DNA from: Pseudomonadota bacterium
GTDB lineage: Bacteria; Myxococcota_A; Polyangia; Polyangiales; Sandaracinaceae
Reading direction: 5' to 3'
DNA: 22,229 nucleotides
Assembly: GCA_023427125.1 (NCBI GenBank)
Contig: JAEZBP010001208.1
Location: forward strand, 1-22,229
The position numbers were made by a program, and so were the translations under genes. Positions 1 to 6,766 of this stretch are shown here, in pieces. The first letter of the stretch is position 1. Every line of letters begins with the position of its first letter. Under the pieces are notes generated by a model. That model did no database searches, was not told where the DNA came from, and saw only the letters and a list, made by a program, of their open reading frames with translations.

Positions 1-1206
1 GCCCAGATCGCCGGCTACCTGCGCGACGACGCCGAGCGCCTGCGCGAGGGCGCACGCCGCGGGCACGTCGCGCACGCGGCGCTCCTGACCTACCAGCGCG
101 ACGTGCTCCTCCCCGCGGCGGCCGACTACTTCGAGGGGCTCGACGGGTCGGCCGCGAGCGCGTACCGCGCGCACATCGCGCTCCACGACGAGCTCCTCGC
201 GCGGGCGCCGGTCGACGGCTCGCTCGGCCCTGACGAGTATGATCGCCGCTGGGCGCTCAGCTTCGAGCTGCCGCCGCCGAGCGAGCTCGAGGCCCTCGCG
301 CGCGACGCGCTCGAGCACACGAAGGCCCGGCTGCTCGAGGTCGCGCGCGCGCTCGCCGACGCGCCGATCCGCGACTTCGCGGACGCCGCGGCGCTCGTCC
401 GGCACCTCCAGCAAGAGCGGCTCACCGAGGGCACCGATCTGCGCGCGCACTACCGCGCGATCCTCGCGCGCGTCGCGGCCTTCGCCGGTGAGCGGGGCCT
501 CTTCGACGTCGGCGACGCGCTCGACGCGATCGGCATGGACGACTACCCGGAGGGCATGCGCGCGCTGGGCGCCGGCACGAACTGGCCGGCGCCGCTCCTG
601 CGGTCCGGCGGTCGCGGCCACTTCGTCCTCCACCCCGAGCCGAGCGCGCACCCGGCCGCGTGGAGCGCCATCCTCGCGATCCACGAGGGCATCCCCGGCC
701 ACTTCCTGCAGAGCCGGATCTGGCAGCGCCGCTTCGCCGGCGCGCGCGCCCCGCTGCGCTTCGCGTGCGTCGCCGACGAGGTGGCGATCCCGCGCGCCTA
801 CTTCGGCGCGATGCTGACGGTCGAGGGCTGGGCCGTGCACACCGAAGAGGTGTTGCGCGCCGCCGGCTTCCATCCACCGCGCGACGCGCTCTTCGCGCTG
901 GTCGCGCACGCGCTGCGGGCCGCGCGGGTGGTGGGCGACATCGGGCTCCACCGGCGGACCCTGAGCGCGGAGCAGGTGGCGGCCTTCCTCGTCGAGAACG
1001 TCGGCTACGCGCCGGCCCCGGCCGCGATGGAGGCCGAGCGCTACGCGCACGCACCGCTCCAAGCGGTGACCTACTTCGCCGGCGCGCACGCGCTCGGCGC
1101 CCTCGCGGCCGAGCACGGCGGAGATGCCCAGGCCCACGATCGTCTCTGCGCCTTCGGCCCGGTGCAGCCGGCGGCCATCGCCCGTGCCCTCGTGGCCGGG
1201 AGCTGA
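1..1206 (+). CDS. DUF885 family protein, 3' part (start outside window)
   Basis: The reading frame is open from base 1, so the gene begins upstream and about 401 C-terminal residues are visible. The signature HEGIPGH (window residues 228-234, bases 682-702) matches the HExxPGH motif of the DUF885 family, which are putative zinc metallopeptidases related to the gluzincins. Downstream, an EGWAVHTEE stretch and an RAARVVGDIGLH stretch correspond to the conserved EGWalY and Ra-RLVvDtGiH blocks of that family. Family members are usually about 550-600 residues, so roughly the first third is missing here. No substrate can be inferred. The stop TGA at 1204-1206 is followed at once by a hairpin, so this looks like the last gene of its unit. 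The family call is firm; peptidase activity is inferred from the motif only. Confidence 0.88.
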   Translation, partial: AQIAGYLRDDAERLREGARRGHVAHAALLTYQRDVLLPAAADYFEGLDGSAASAYRAHIALHDELLARAPVDGSLGPDEYDRRWALSFELPPPSELEALARDALEHTKARLLEVARALADAPIRDFADAAALVRHLQQERLTEGTDLRAHYRAILARVAAFAGERGLFDVGDALDAIGMDDYPEGMRALGAGTNWPAPLLRSGGRGHFVLHPEPSAHPAAWSAILAIHEGIPGHFLQSRIWQRRFAGARAPLRFACVADEVAIPRAYFGAMLTVEGWAVHTEEVLRAAGFHPPRDALFALVAHALRAARVVGDIGLHRRTLSAEQVAAFLVENVGYAPAPAAMEAERYAHAPLQAVTYFAGAHALGALAAEHGGDAQAHDRLCAFGPVQPAAIARALVAGS

Positions 1207-1212
1207 TTGGAT

Positions 1213-1240
1213 CCTCGTAAAAACACGAATGTTTCCGAGG
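1213..1240 (+). terminator. Hairpin just after the DUF885 gene
   Basis: CCTCG (1213-1217) pairs with CGAGG (1236-1240), and nested inside, AAACA (1221-1225) pairs with TGTTT (1230-1234) around a CGAA loop. It starts 7 nt after the stop codon. No long T-run follows, so it is terminator-like but not a textbook intrinsic terminator. Confidence 0.5.
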
Positions 1241-1324
1241 TCTTGCGTGCCGGGTTGGGCGCCTCCGAGGCTTTGGCTGCCATTCCGCCATCTGTGTCCG
1301 ATTCCACTTTTCCCCAACTCTGGA

Positions 1325-1353
1325 TTGACACGGCCGAGCAACTGTCACATTTT
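1325..1353 (+). promoter_or_regulatory. Candidate sigma-70 promoter for the cytochrome gene
   Basis: A perfect TTGACA -35 hexamer lies at 1325-1330. At a 17-nt spacing is CATTTT (1348-1353), a weak -10. The surrounding 1207-1360 stretch is clearly less GC-rich than the rest of the window, as expected for a promoter region. The start codon of the cytochrome gene is about 75 nt downstream, beyond the palindrome at 1367-1392. Confidence 0.45.
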
Positions 1354-1366
1354 CGTACACCTCGCT

Positions 1367-1392
1367 CGACCGTCCCTGACCAGGGACGGTCG
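1367..1392. promoter_or_regulatory. 26-nt inverted repeat, probable operator or 5' UTR hairpin
   Basis: CGACCGTCCCTG and its exact complement CAGGGACGGTCG are separated by only 2 nt (12-2-12). It lies between the candidate promoter (TTGACA at 1325) and the ribosome binding site (1416-1421) of the di-heme cytochrome gene. A dimeric repressor or activator site fits this position and symmetry. A leader hairpin is the alternative. The regulator is unknown. Confidence 0.6.
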
Positions 1393-1427
1393 GGGATCGA
1401 GGACGGCACTTGGACGGGAGGTCTCGG

Positions 1428-2879
1428 ATGGCACGAGTGACGGGTCTGGCGCTGCTTGCGCAGCTGCTCCTCTTTGGCTGCGCGATGGAGGCGGGCGGGG
1501 AGGTGGGGGCCGCCGAGGCGCCCCTTAGCGAGCGCACGCAGCAGATCCTCCGCTGCCAGGCCAACCCGGTCCTCGCGACCCTGAGCCAGGCGGACCGGGC
1601 GCGCTTCCGGCGCGGCTGCGAGCTCTTCTTCACCGAGACGTTCGATGGCAATGGCCGCACCTGCGGGAGCTGCCACCTGAACGAGCTCGGCAACCACGAC
1701 GCCTCGGACAACAACCTCGACTTCAGCCCCGAGGACGCCCAGCGCCTCTTCGACGAGGACCCGGCGCACGCGCTCTTCCGGCCGATGGACTCGGACGACG
1801 GCGCGGGCGAGGACTACACGATGCTCCTCGCGCACGGCCTCGTGCGCATCCCCTTCGTGCTGCCGCCGAACGTGACGGTCGACGAGGTCGACTCTCCCTT
1901 CGTCCGGGTCGATCCGGTGACCGGTCAGACGACGGTCACGGTGCTGCGCAGCACGCCGAGCACCGAGAACATGGCGCTCGAAGAGAGCCTGATGTGGGAC
2001 GGGCGCAACGGCGCCGACGGCCACCAGCAGGCTATCGACGCGGTGATCACGCACTTCCAGGCGAGCCGGCTGCCCACCGCCGCCGAGGCGGCCGATCTCT
2101 CGTTCTTCCAGGAGCAGATCTTCACGAACCGCTCGCTCCGCCACTTCGCGAAGGGCGGCGCGGCGCCGACGCTCCCCGAGGCCCCGCGAGGATCGAGGTG
2201 GGACTCGGTGCGTCGCGGGCGTGAGTTCTTCGTCTCGCACGAGGTCGTCCCGGACGCGCCGGTGCGCGGCGGTCACTGCGCGACGTGTCACTCGGGCCCG
2301 ATGCTCGACACCACCAACGAGTTCAACCCCGTCGCCCCGGCCGGCCACGTGCTCTCGAACAACTTCGTCTCCGAGACCAACACGGCCAACCCGGGCTTCC
2401 CGCCCGGCTCGCGCGTCGGCATTCAGCTGCCCGAGCTCACCTACCGCATCACGGCGACCCACGACGTCGTGATGGAGCCGGGCATCCCGCTCTTCCCGAT
2501 CCCGCCGGGCGCGCCGATCTTCCCGGCCGGCTCGACCTTCACGCTCCGCTCGTCGGATCCGGGCCGGATCCTCACGAACGGCGAGCCCTGCGAGCTCGTG
2601 GCCGCGTGCCTGATCAACTCCGATCCGGTGAGCGGGCAGCTCGGCACGACGTCGGTCTTCCGCATCTCGTCGCTCTGGGGCTCCGCCGACACCGCGCCGT
2701 ACTTCCACGACAACAGCGCGGCGACGCTGGAGGAGATGATGGAGGTCTATCGGACGGTGTTCCTCGTCACGGCCTTCGGCACCGGCAACCCGGCCTGGAT
2801 GCTCTCGCCCCAGGAGGAGGCGGACATCCTCGCGTACATGCGCTTCGCGTTCACGCGCGACCGCGACCTGCTTCCCTGA
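1428..2879 (+). CDS. Di-heme cytochrome c peroxidase/MauG-like lipoprotein
   Basis: The 483-residue product has two c-type heme sites, CGSCH at residues 79-83 and CATCH at 284-288, and a C-terminal APYFHDNSAATLEEMMEVY block. This is the arrangement of the bacterial di-heme cytochrome c peroxidase/MauG superfamily. The N-terminus is a lipoprotein signal with lipobox LFGC (Cys18), so the protein is exported and probably membrane-anchored facing the periplasm. The ATG at 1428 is chosen over an in-frame TTG at 1410 because GGGAGG (1416-1421) sits 6 nt before it. The protein is longer than classical peroxidases (about 330-350 residues), and the extra length is mainly between the two heme sites. 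Members either reduce peroxide or oxidise protein or organic substrates; which applies here cannot be read from sequence. The gene stands alone behind a palindromic regulatory site. Confidence 0.87.
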   Translation: MARVTGLALLAQLLLFGCAMEAGGEVGAAEAPLSERTQQILRCQANPVLATLSQADRARFRRGCELFFTETFDGNGRTCGSCHLNELGNHDASDNNLDFSPEDAQRLFDEDPAHALFRPMDSDDGAGEDYTMLLAHGLVRIPFVLPPNVTVDEVDSPFVRVDPVTGQTTVTVLRSTPSTENMALEESLMWDGRNGADGHQQAIDAVITHFQASRLPTAAEAADLSFFQEQIFTNRSLRHFAKGGAAPTLPEAPRGSRWDSVRRGREFFVSHEVVPDAPVRGGHCATCHSGPMLDTTNEFNPVAPAGHVLSNNFVSETNTANPGFPPGSRVGIQLPELTYRITATHDVVMEPGIPLFPIPPGAPIFPAGSTFTLRSSDPGRILTNGEPCELVAACLINSDPVSGQLGTTSVFRISSLWGSADTAPYFHDNSAATLEEMMEVYRTVFLVTAFGTGNPAWMLSPQEEADILAYMRFAFTRDRDLLP

Positions 2880-2883
2880 GCTA

Positions 2884-2909
2884 CTGGCGTGCGCATTCGC
2901 GCGCACCAG
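2884..2909 (+). terminator. Hairpin after the cytochrome gene
   Basis: CTGGCGTGCGC (2884-2894) pairs with GCGCGCACCAG (2899-2909) around loop ATTC, with one mismatch and one G-U pair. It begins 5 nt after the stop codon. No T-run follows. The hairpin resembles the terminal hairpin of the dispersed 147-bp element (see 9595-9741). Confidence 0.55.
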
Positions 2910-2930
2910 CCGACACCGCTGAGAAGACGG

Positions 2931-2958
2931 TTGGCCTCGGGCGCGCGTTGCGTATGAT
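2931..2958 (+). promoter_or_regulatory. Candidate promoter of the STAS-like gene
   Basis: TTGGCC (2931-2936) and TATGAT (2953-2958) are spaced by 16 nt. TATGAT is a close match to the sigma-70 -10 consensus. The start codon lies 33 nt further on, with AGGAG at 2978-2982. Confidence 0.5.
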
Positions 2959-2990
2959 GCGCGCCCCGAGGAGCAGCAGGAGCAGGGCAC

Positions 2991-3461
2991 ATGTCGACGG
3001 CACAGCGAGCCGAAGTTGGCGCGAAGCGCATTGGCGACCTCTGGATCACAGTCCATCCGGACCACGCGCTCAGCGAGGCTGAGTGGCGTGAACACCTCGA
3101 CCTCTCGGTCGCCGAGGTCCAGCGCAACGGCCCCTACCCCGGCATCCTGGTGTGGGCGCCCAAGCAGGGGCCGAGCGCCCATCAGCGCCGGATCATGACC
3201 GAGGAGTACGGGAGGCGGCTCAGCCTCGACAAGCAGCGGGCCTGCGCGGTCATCACCGACTCGGCGCTGGTGCGGGGCATCCTCACCGCGCTCACCTGGT
3301 TCGGGAGCGGCACCGCGATGAACTCCTTCTCGTCGTCCGACGCGAGCAAGGCCCTCGACTGGCTGGCCCTCCACATCGAGTTCGATCGCAGGCGGGCCGA
3401 GGACGCGCTGCACTCGCTCCGCATGGTCGCCGCCCGGCAGCGCGTGGCCTCCGGCAAGTGA
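2991..3461 (+). CDS. Small STAS/SpoIIAA-like protein (tentative)
   Basis: The 156-residue protein is soluble, with no signal peptide or membrane segment. The ATG at 2991 is preceded by AGGAG (2978-2982). Its pattern of an early beta hairpin (GDLWITVHPDHALSEAEW), a central ILVWAPKQGP strand, an ACAVITDSALVRGILTALTWF strand-helix block and a later SSSDASKALDWLA helix recalls the SpoIIAA/STAS-like proteins common in myxobacteria. That resemblance is from overall pattern rather than a diagnostic motif. STAS domains typically act as phospho-regulated or ligand-binding switches. No partner kinase or anti-sigma gene is next to it, and it has its own promoter. Treat it as a real gene of uncertain function. 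Confidence 0.72.
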   Translation: MSTAQRAEVGAKRIGDLWITVHPDHALSEAEWREHLDLSVAEVQRNGPYPGILVWAPKQGPSAHQRRIMTEEYGRRLSLDKQRACAVITDSALVRGILTALTWFGSGTAMNSFSSSDASKALDWLALHIEFDRRRAEDALHSLRMVAARQRVASGK

Positions 3462-3477
3462 AGCGCCACTGACGAGC

Positions 3478-3506
3478 GAGCGGCGCGGCTCGAGCCCGCG
3501 CCGCTC
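3478..3506. terminator. Bidirectional terminator hairpin between convergent genes
   Basis: A perfect 11-bp stem, GAGCGGCGCGG (3478-3488) with CCGCGCCGCTC (3496-3506), closes a 7-nt loop containing CTCGAG. It sits between the stop of the plus-strand STAS-like gene (3461) and the minus-strand vWA gene, and overlaps two bases of the latter's stop codon (3505-3507). Confidence 0.7.
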
Positions 3507-4971
3507 AATACCCGTAGAGGTTGCCCTGCGCGGCGCCGGCCTCCATCAACGCGAGCAGCTCGCCCGCGAACGCGGCCTCTGCGCGGAGCGCGTCGTCGTC
3601 GAGCGCCTCGGCGTCGGCGCTCAGGCGCTCGGCCGTCGCCCGGGCGAGCGCCACCGACGCCTCGCCATCGCTCGCGTAGAGCGCCGCGGCGTCGTGCATC
3701 CCGGTCACCGCGAGCGCGAGCGCGACGGTGCGCCCGGTCGCCGGCTGCGCGTACGCGTGACCGCGCTCGTCGGGGCTCAGGCTCGACCAGTCCACCGCGA
3801 GCGACTCCGAGACCGGCGTGCCGTTCGGGCGCGTGTACTCGAGCGCCAGCGTCGCGCCGGCCTGCGCGATCGGCAGATCGTCCGCGCGCCCGAGCTCGAC
3901 GAGGAGCGCGCCGCGCTTGCGGCTCAGGAAGACTGAGGCCACCTCGAGCGCCGCGCTGCCGTCCTCATCCGCGCCCGGGAACCCGTAGCCCGCGAGCACG
4001 CTCGTCCCCGTGCTCGGGGTGATCGCGACGCGCAGGTCGTAGGCGATCGGCGTGAGCAGGAAGGGCCAGCTCTCCTCCATCAGCGCGGGCACGTCGTCCG
4101 CTGCCATCAGGCTGAACGCGTTGCCGCCGCGCAGGTGGCTCATCGCCTCGAAGAGCTCCTGTCCGAGCCCGACGCCCATGCCGAAGACCGTGATGCCCAC
4201 GCCCTCGTCGGCGCCGGCCTGCACCATCGCCTGGAACTCGCTCGGGCTCGTCGCGCCCACGTTGGGCTGCACGTCGGTGAAGAGCAGGACGCGCACGTTG
4301 TGGCCGCTCGCCGCCTCGGCGCGGGCGATCGCGTAGGCGCGCTGGAGGCCCGCCTCCATGTTCGTCGAGCCGCCCTCGCCCAGGGCCGCGATCGCCGCGT
4401 TGATCGCGCCGCTGTTGGCGCCGCTCGTCAGCGGGAGCGGGGTGGCCACGCTGCTGCCGTAGGTGACGATCGCGATGCGGTCGCCCTCGCCGAGCTCGGC
4501 CGCCATGCGCTCGAGCAGCGCGCGCGACAGCTCGCCGGGGCTGGTGTCGCCGTAGCTCCATCCCATCGAGCCCGAGACGTCCACGGTGGCGATGATGGTG
4601 GCGGGCGGCCGCTCGTAGGTCTCGGGGTCGACCGTCGAGGAGAGGCCGATCTGCACCCACGCGCGGGTCTGCTCGTCGAGGTTCGGCGCGATGGCGCCCG
4701 CCGCGCCGATGCAGAGCACGTCCGCGCACGCCCCGCCCGAGACCGGCAGGTCGTGCTCGCTGAACATCCCCTCCACGACGAACGCCTCCGCGGGCGGCAC
4801 GCGCCCCTCCTCCACGAGCGCGCGCGCCAGGCCCATGTCCTGAACGCCGCCGGGGGTCGCGCCGAACTCGCCAGGTGCGCCGCTGCTGAACGCCGGGGCG
4901 CCGCTCATGGCGCAGCCGGCGCCGAGCGCGAGCGAGGCAATCACGAAGATGAGCTGCGTCAATCGAGTCAT
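3505..4971 (-). CDS. von Willebrand factor type A domain lipoprotein
   Basis: The 488-residue protein begins with a lipoprotein signal ending in LGAGC (Cys20), so it should be exported and lipidated. A vWA domain spans about residues 120-310. It carries a complete metal-ion-dependent adhesion site: DVSGS (Asp131, Ser133, Ser135), Thr203 in GSTNMEAGL and Asp233 in FTDVQPN. The flanks resemble the YfbK-type family of secreted vWA proteins. The ATG at 4971 is preferred to an upstream in-frame start at 4998, because GGAGG lies about 7 nt before it and the shorter N-terminus is a normal signal peptide. The C-terminal 180 residues are beta-rich and end in an Ala/Glu-rich helix. The domain usually mediates metal-dependent protein binding; the ligand is unknown. 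No chaperone-type ATPase gene is nearby. Confidence 0.88.
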   Translation of the reverse strand: MTRLTQLIFVIASLALGAGCAMSGAPAFSSGAPGEFGATPGGVQDMGLARALVEEGRVPPAEAFVVEGMFSEHDLPVSGGACADVLCIGAAGAIAPNLDEQTRAWVQIGLSSTVDPETYERPPATIIATVDVSGSMGWSYGDTSPGELSRALLERMAAELGEGDRIAIVTYGSSVATPLPLTSGANSGAINAAIAALGEGGSTNMEAGLQRAYAIARAEAASGHNVRVLLFTDVQPNVGATSPSEFQAMVQAGADEGVGITVFGMGVGLGQELFEAMSHLRGGNAFSLMAADDVPALMEESWPFLLTPIAYDLRVAITPSTGTSVLAGYGFPGADEDGSAALEVASVFLSRKRGALLVELGRADDLPIAQAGATLALEYTRPNGTPVSESLAVDWSSLSPDERGHAYAQPATGRTVALALAVTGMHDAAALYASDGEASVALARATAERLSADAEALDDDALRAEAAFAGELLALMEAGAAQGNLYGY

Positions 4972-5056
4972 TCCAAGTCCTCCGGCCCACGTCGTCACTC
5001 AACACGTGTGCCAGCACCGGAACCTCGGGACCGCGCGGCCCAGGCGTGTGCCTCCG

Positions 5057-5070
5057 TGTGCCGCGGCACA
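5057..5070. promoter_or_regulatory. 14-bp perfect palindrome upstream of the vWA gene
   Basis: TGTGCCGCGGCACA is fully self-complementary. It lies about 85 nt upstream of the minus-strand vWA start codon and next to two direct CGTGTGCC repeats at about 5045-5062. It could be an operator for the vWA gene. A chance palindrome in GC-rich DNA is possible. Confidence 0.35.
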
Positions 5071-5104
5071 GCTCAACAGGCATGCTCCGCCCGATCATCG
5101 ACGG

Positions 5105-5122
5105 GGCGAGCCCCGGCTCGCC
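5105..5122 (-). terminator. Hairpin after the biotin carrier gene
   Basis: GGCGAGCC (5105-5112) and GGCTCGCC (5115-5122) are exact complements with 2 nt between, giving about a 6-bp stem with a realistic loop. It lies 6 nt beyond the minus-strand stop codon (5129-5131). No T-run follows. Confidence 0.4.
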
Positions 5123-5128
5123 TGACGG

Positions 5129-5626
5129 CTACTCGAACGTGACGAGCAGCGCCTGGCTCTCGACGCTCACGCCCTCGGCGACGTGCACGGCCTTGACCGT
5201 TCCGTCCTTCGGCGCGCGCAGCTCGTTCTCCATCTTCATCGCCTCGATCACGACGCAGGGATCGCCGACCACCACCGCGTCGCCGGCCTTGTGGAGCACC
5301 TTTACGATGCGCCCCGGCATCGGCGCGCGCAGCTCGTTGGCGCCGGACCCGCTCGCGCCGCTCTTCTTCGCTCGCGCGCGCGCGCGCTCCGAGACCACCT
5401 CGGCGATCGCCCGCGCGCTCCCCGCCGCGCCCTGCGCGCCCTCGGGCTTGCCGCCGCTCGCGATGTCGTAGACCCGCGCGCCGAGGCGCAGGCTCACGCC
5501 GCCGGGCACGCGCTCGACCTCGGCCGCGAGGGGGGGGCCGTCGCGCGTCTCCGTCCCAGCTCCGCTCGGCGCGAGCGTCACGTCCACCTCGCGCTCGCGT
5601 CCCTCGATCGTCACCCGGTACTTCAT
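5129..5626 (-). CDS. Biotin/lipoyl attachment domain protein (biotin carboxyl carrier)
   Basis: The 165-residue protein has an N-terminal beta-strand segment (KYRVTIEGREREVDV), a flexible Ala/Gly/Lys-rich middle (about residues 55-95) and a C-terminal biotinyl domain (about 95-165). The domain carries the canonical EAMKM motif, with the biotinylated lysine at residue 131. This layout matches the carrier subunits of acyl-CoA carboxylases and the gamma subunits of biotin-dependent decarboxylases, which shuttle CO2 between carboxylase and transferase sites. No carboxylase or transferase subunit is adjacent, so the partner must be encoded elsewhere or upstream of its own unit. The ATG at 5626 has no evident ribosome binding site. 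TAGCGT lies only 9 nt upstream (5636-5641 on the minus strand), so the transcript may be leaderless or nearly so. Confidence 0.88.
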   Translation of the reverse strand: MKYRVTIEGREREVDVTLAPSGAGTETRDGPPLAAEVERVPGGVSLRLGARVYDIASGGKPEGAQGAAGSARAIAEVVSERARARAKKSGASGSGANELRAPMPGRIVKVLHKAGDAVVVGDPCVVIEAMKMENELRAPKDGTVKAVHVAEGVSVESQALLVTFE

Positions 5627-5635
5627 GGCGCGCGA

Positions 5636-5641
5636 ACGCTA
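5636..5641 (-). promoter_or_regulatory. -10-like hexamer of the biotin carrier gene
   Basis: Read on the minus strand, TAGCGT ends 9 nt before the ATG, leaving room for a leader of only a few nucleotides. No clear -35 or Shine-Dalgarno sequence is visible. Confidence 0.35.
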
Positions 5642-5824
5642 TCCGATGGTGCGCGGGGTGACAAACATGGCCGACGGGCGTTGGCCGACGAGGACGGGGG
5701 CGCGCGCGCCCTTTCGAGGGGCCGCGCGGTGCTCACCTCGGTGAGGCAGGTGCAGCTGGGGGGCCGCTCTCGTATCGTGGGTGCGCGGAATCGCTGAAGC
5801 GCTCCGCGTGTCGGAGAGGACGTC

Positions 5825-6571
5825 GTGGCCACGAAGCGGGAGTCGAAGGCGATCGAGAAGCCGAAGGCCAAGCGGGGCGTCCTGGCCTACCTGAAGGAGC
5901 GGCACGACCCGCTCACCGGCCTGCTCCTCACCATCCCGGTCTTCCTCGTCTACCACCTCGGCATCCTCGCGATCGATCTGCGCAACGGCGTCGATCTCGT
6001 GTCGATGGCCGCCTTCGAGCTGCTCGACCGCAGCCTCCTCGCCTACATCGGCGTCACGCTCGGCTATGCGCTGGCGATCGGCGTCGCGGTCGTCGTCCTG
6101 CGGCGTCGCGGCAGCATCAAGCCGGCCGAGCTCCTCCCGGTCCTCGGCGAGAGCGTGCTCCTCGCGATCGTGATGTTCTTCACCGTCGGCTGGGCCACCG
6201 AGCAGATCTTCGGCATCCAGGTCGGCGCCGCCGGGATGAACCCGCTCGAGAAGCTCGTGATGTCGGCGGGCGCGGGCTTCCACGAGGAGCTCATCTTCCG
6301 CGTCGTCCTCTTCGCCGGCGGCGCGCTGGCGCTGACCAAGCTCGCGCGCCTCAGCAACGCGAAGGCCGCCTGGATCGCCGCCCTCGTCTCGTCGCTGCTC
6401 TTCAGCGCCGTCCACTACATCGGCCCGCTCGGCGACGACTTCCAGATCGTGAGCTTCACGTTCCGCTTCCTCGCCGGCATGTACCTCGCGGCCGTGTACC
6501 GCTTCCGCGGCTTCGCCGTCGCCGTCTACACGCACGCCATCTACGACGTGATCGTCTTCTTCCTGCTCTAG
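5825..6571 (+). CDS. CPBP family intramembrane metalloprotease
   Basis: The 248-residue protein is hydrophobic, with roughly six to eight membrane segments after a basic N-terminus. It carries the three motifs of the CPBP (CAAX protease and bacteriocin-processing, Abi) family: EELIFR (Glu154, Glu155, Arg159), SAVHY (His197) and a late THAIYD histidine (His237). These residues form the catalytic site within the membrane. Relatives include eukaryotic Rce1, which cleaves prenylated proteins, and bacterial proteins linked to bacteriocin processing or immunity. No bacteriocin gene is nearby. The GTG at 5825 is chosen because GGAGAGGA (5813-5820) lies about 5 nt before it. TATCGT at 5773-5778 is a possible -10. 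The gene is divergent from the biotin carrier gene and appears to be monocistronic. Confidence 0.9.
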   Translation: MATKRESKAIEKPKAKRGVLAYLKERHDPLTGLLLTIPVFLVYHLGILAIDLRNGVDLVSMAAFELLDRSLLAYIGVTLGYALAIGVAVVVLRRRGSIKPAELLPVLGESVLLAIVMFFTVGWATEQIFGIQVGAAGMNPLEKLVMSAGAGFHEELIFRVVLFAGGALALTKLARLSNAKAAWIAALVSSLLFSAVHYIGPLGDDFQIVSFTFRFLAGMYLAAVYRFRGFAVAVYTHAIYDVIVFFLL

Positions 6572-6697
6572 CCCGGATCATTCACGAGGGCGCCAGGGGC
6601 AGGCCGTAGCTCGTCGAGGACGCTTGGCCGCACGCCCGAAGCGCAGCGAGGAACTTGCGCTTCATGTCTCCGAATCGTGCTCGGTCATTTAGCCCGG
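6572..6697. other. Convergent intergenic stretch with no clear gene
   Basis: This holds a 27-codon minus-strand frame (6582-6665) starting ATGAAGCGCAAG. It has no ribosome binding site and no recognisable product, so I do not call it a gene. The stretch leads into the hairpin at 6698-6750. Confidence 0.4.
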
Positions 6698-6750
6698 CCG
6701 AAGCTCGTTGCGGGGCTCGGTGGATCACGGCCACCCCGATCGAGCTTCGG
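6698..6750. terminator. Long hairpin between convergent genes
   Basis: CCGAAGCTCG (6698-6707) is exactly complementary to CGAGCTTCGG (6741-6750). Inside, CGGGG pairs with CCCCG, and GTGG with CCAC. It lies between the CPBP gene (ends 6571) and the minus-strand Cys-rich gene (ends 6767), 16 nt beyond the latter's stop, and can act on both strands. Confidence 0.6.
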
Positions 6751-6766
6751 GGCGCGGGTACTACCG

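Noticed and set aside
1207..1440. 77-codon plus-strand frame starting TTG between the DUF885 and cytochrome genes
   Set aside because: No ribosome binding site. It overlaps the hairpin, promoter and palindrome, and ends inside the cytochrome gene's N-terminus. It matches no family.
6582..6665. 27-codon minus-strand frame starting ATGAAGCGCAAG
   Set aside because: No ribosome binding site or known family. It sits beside the convergent terminator hairpin.
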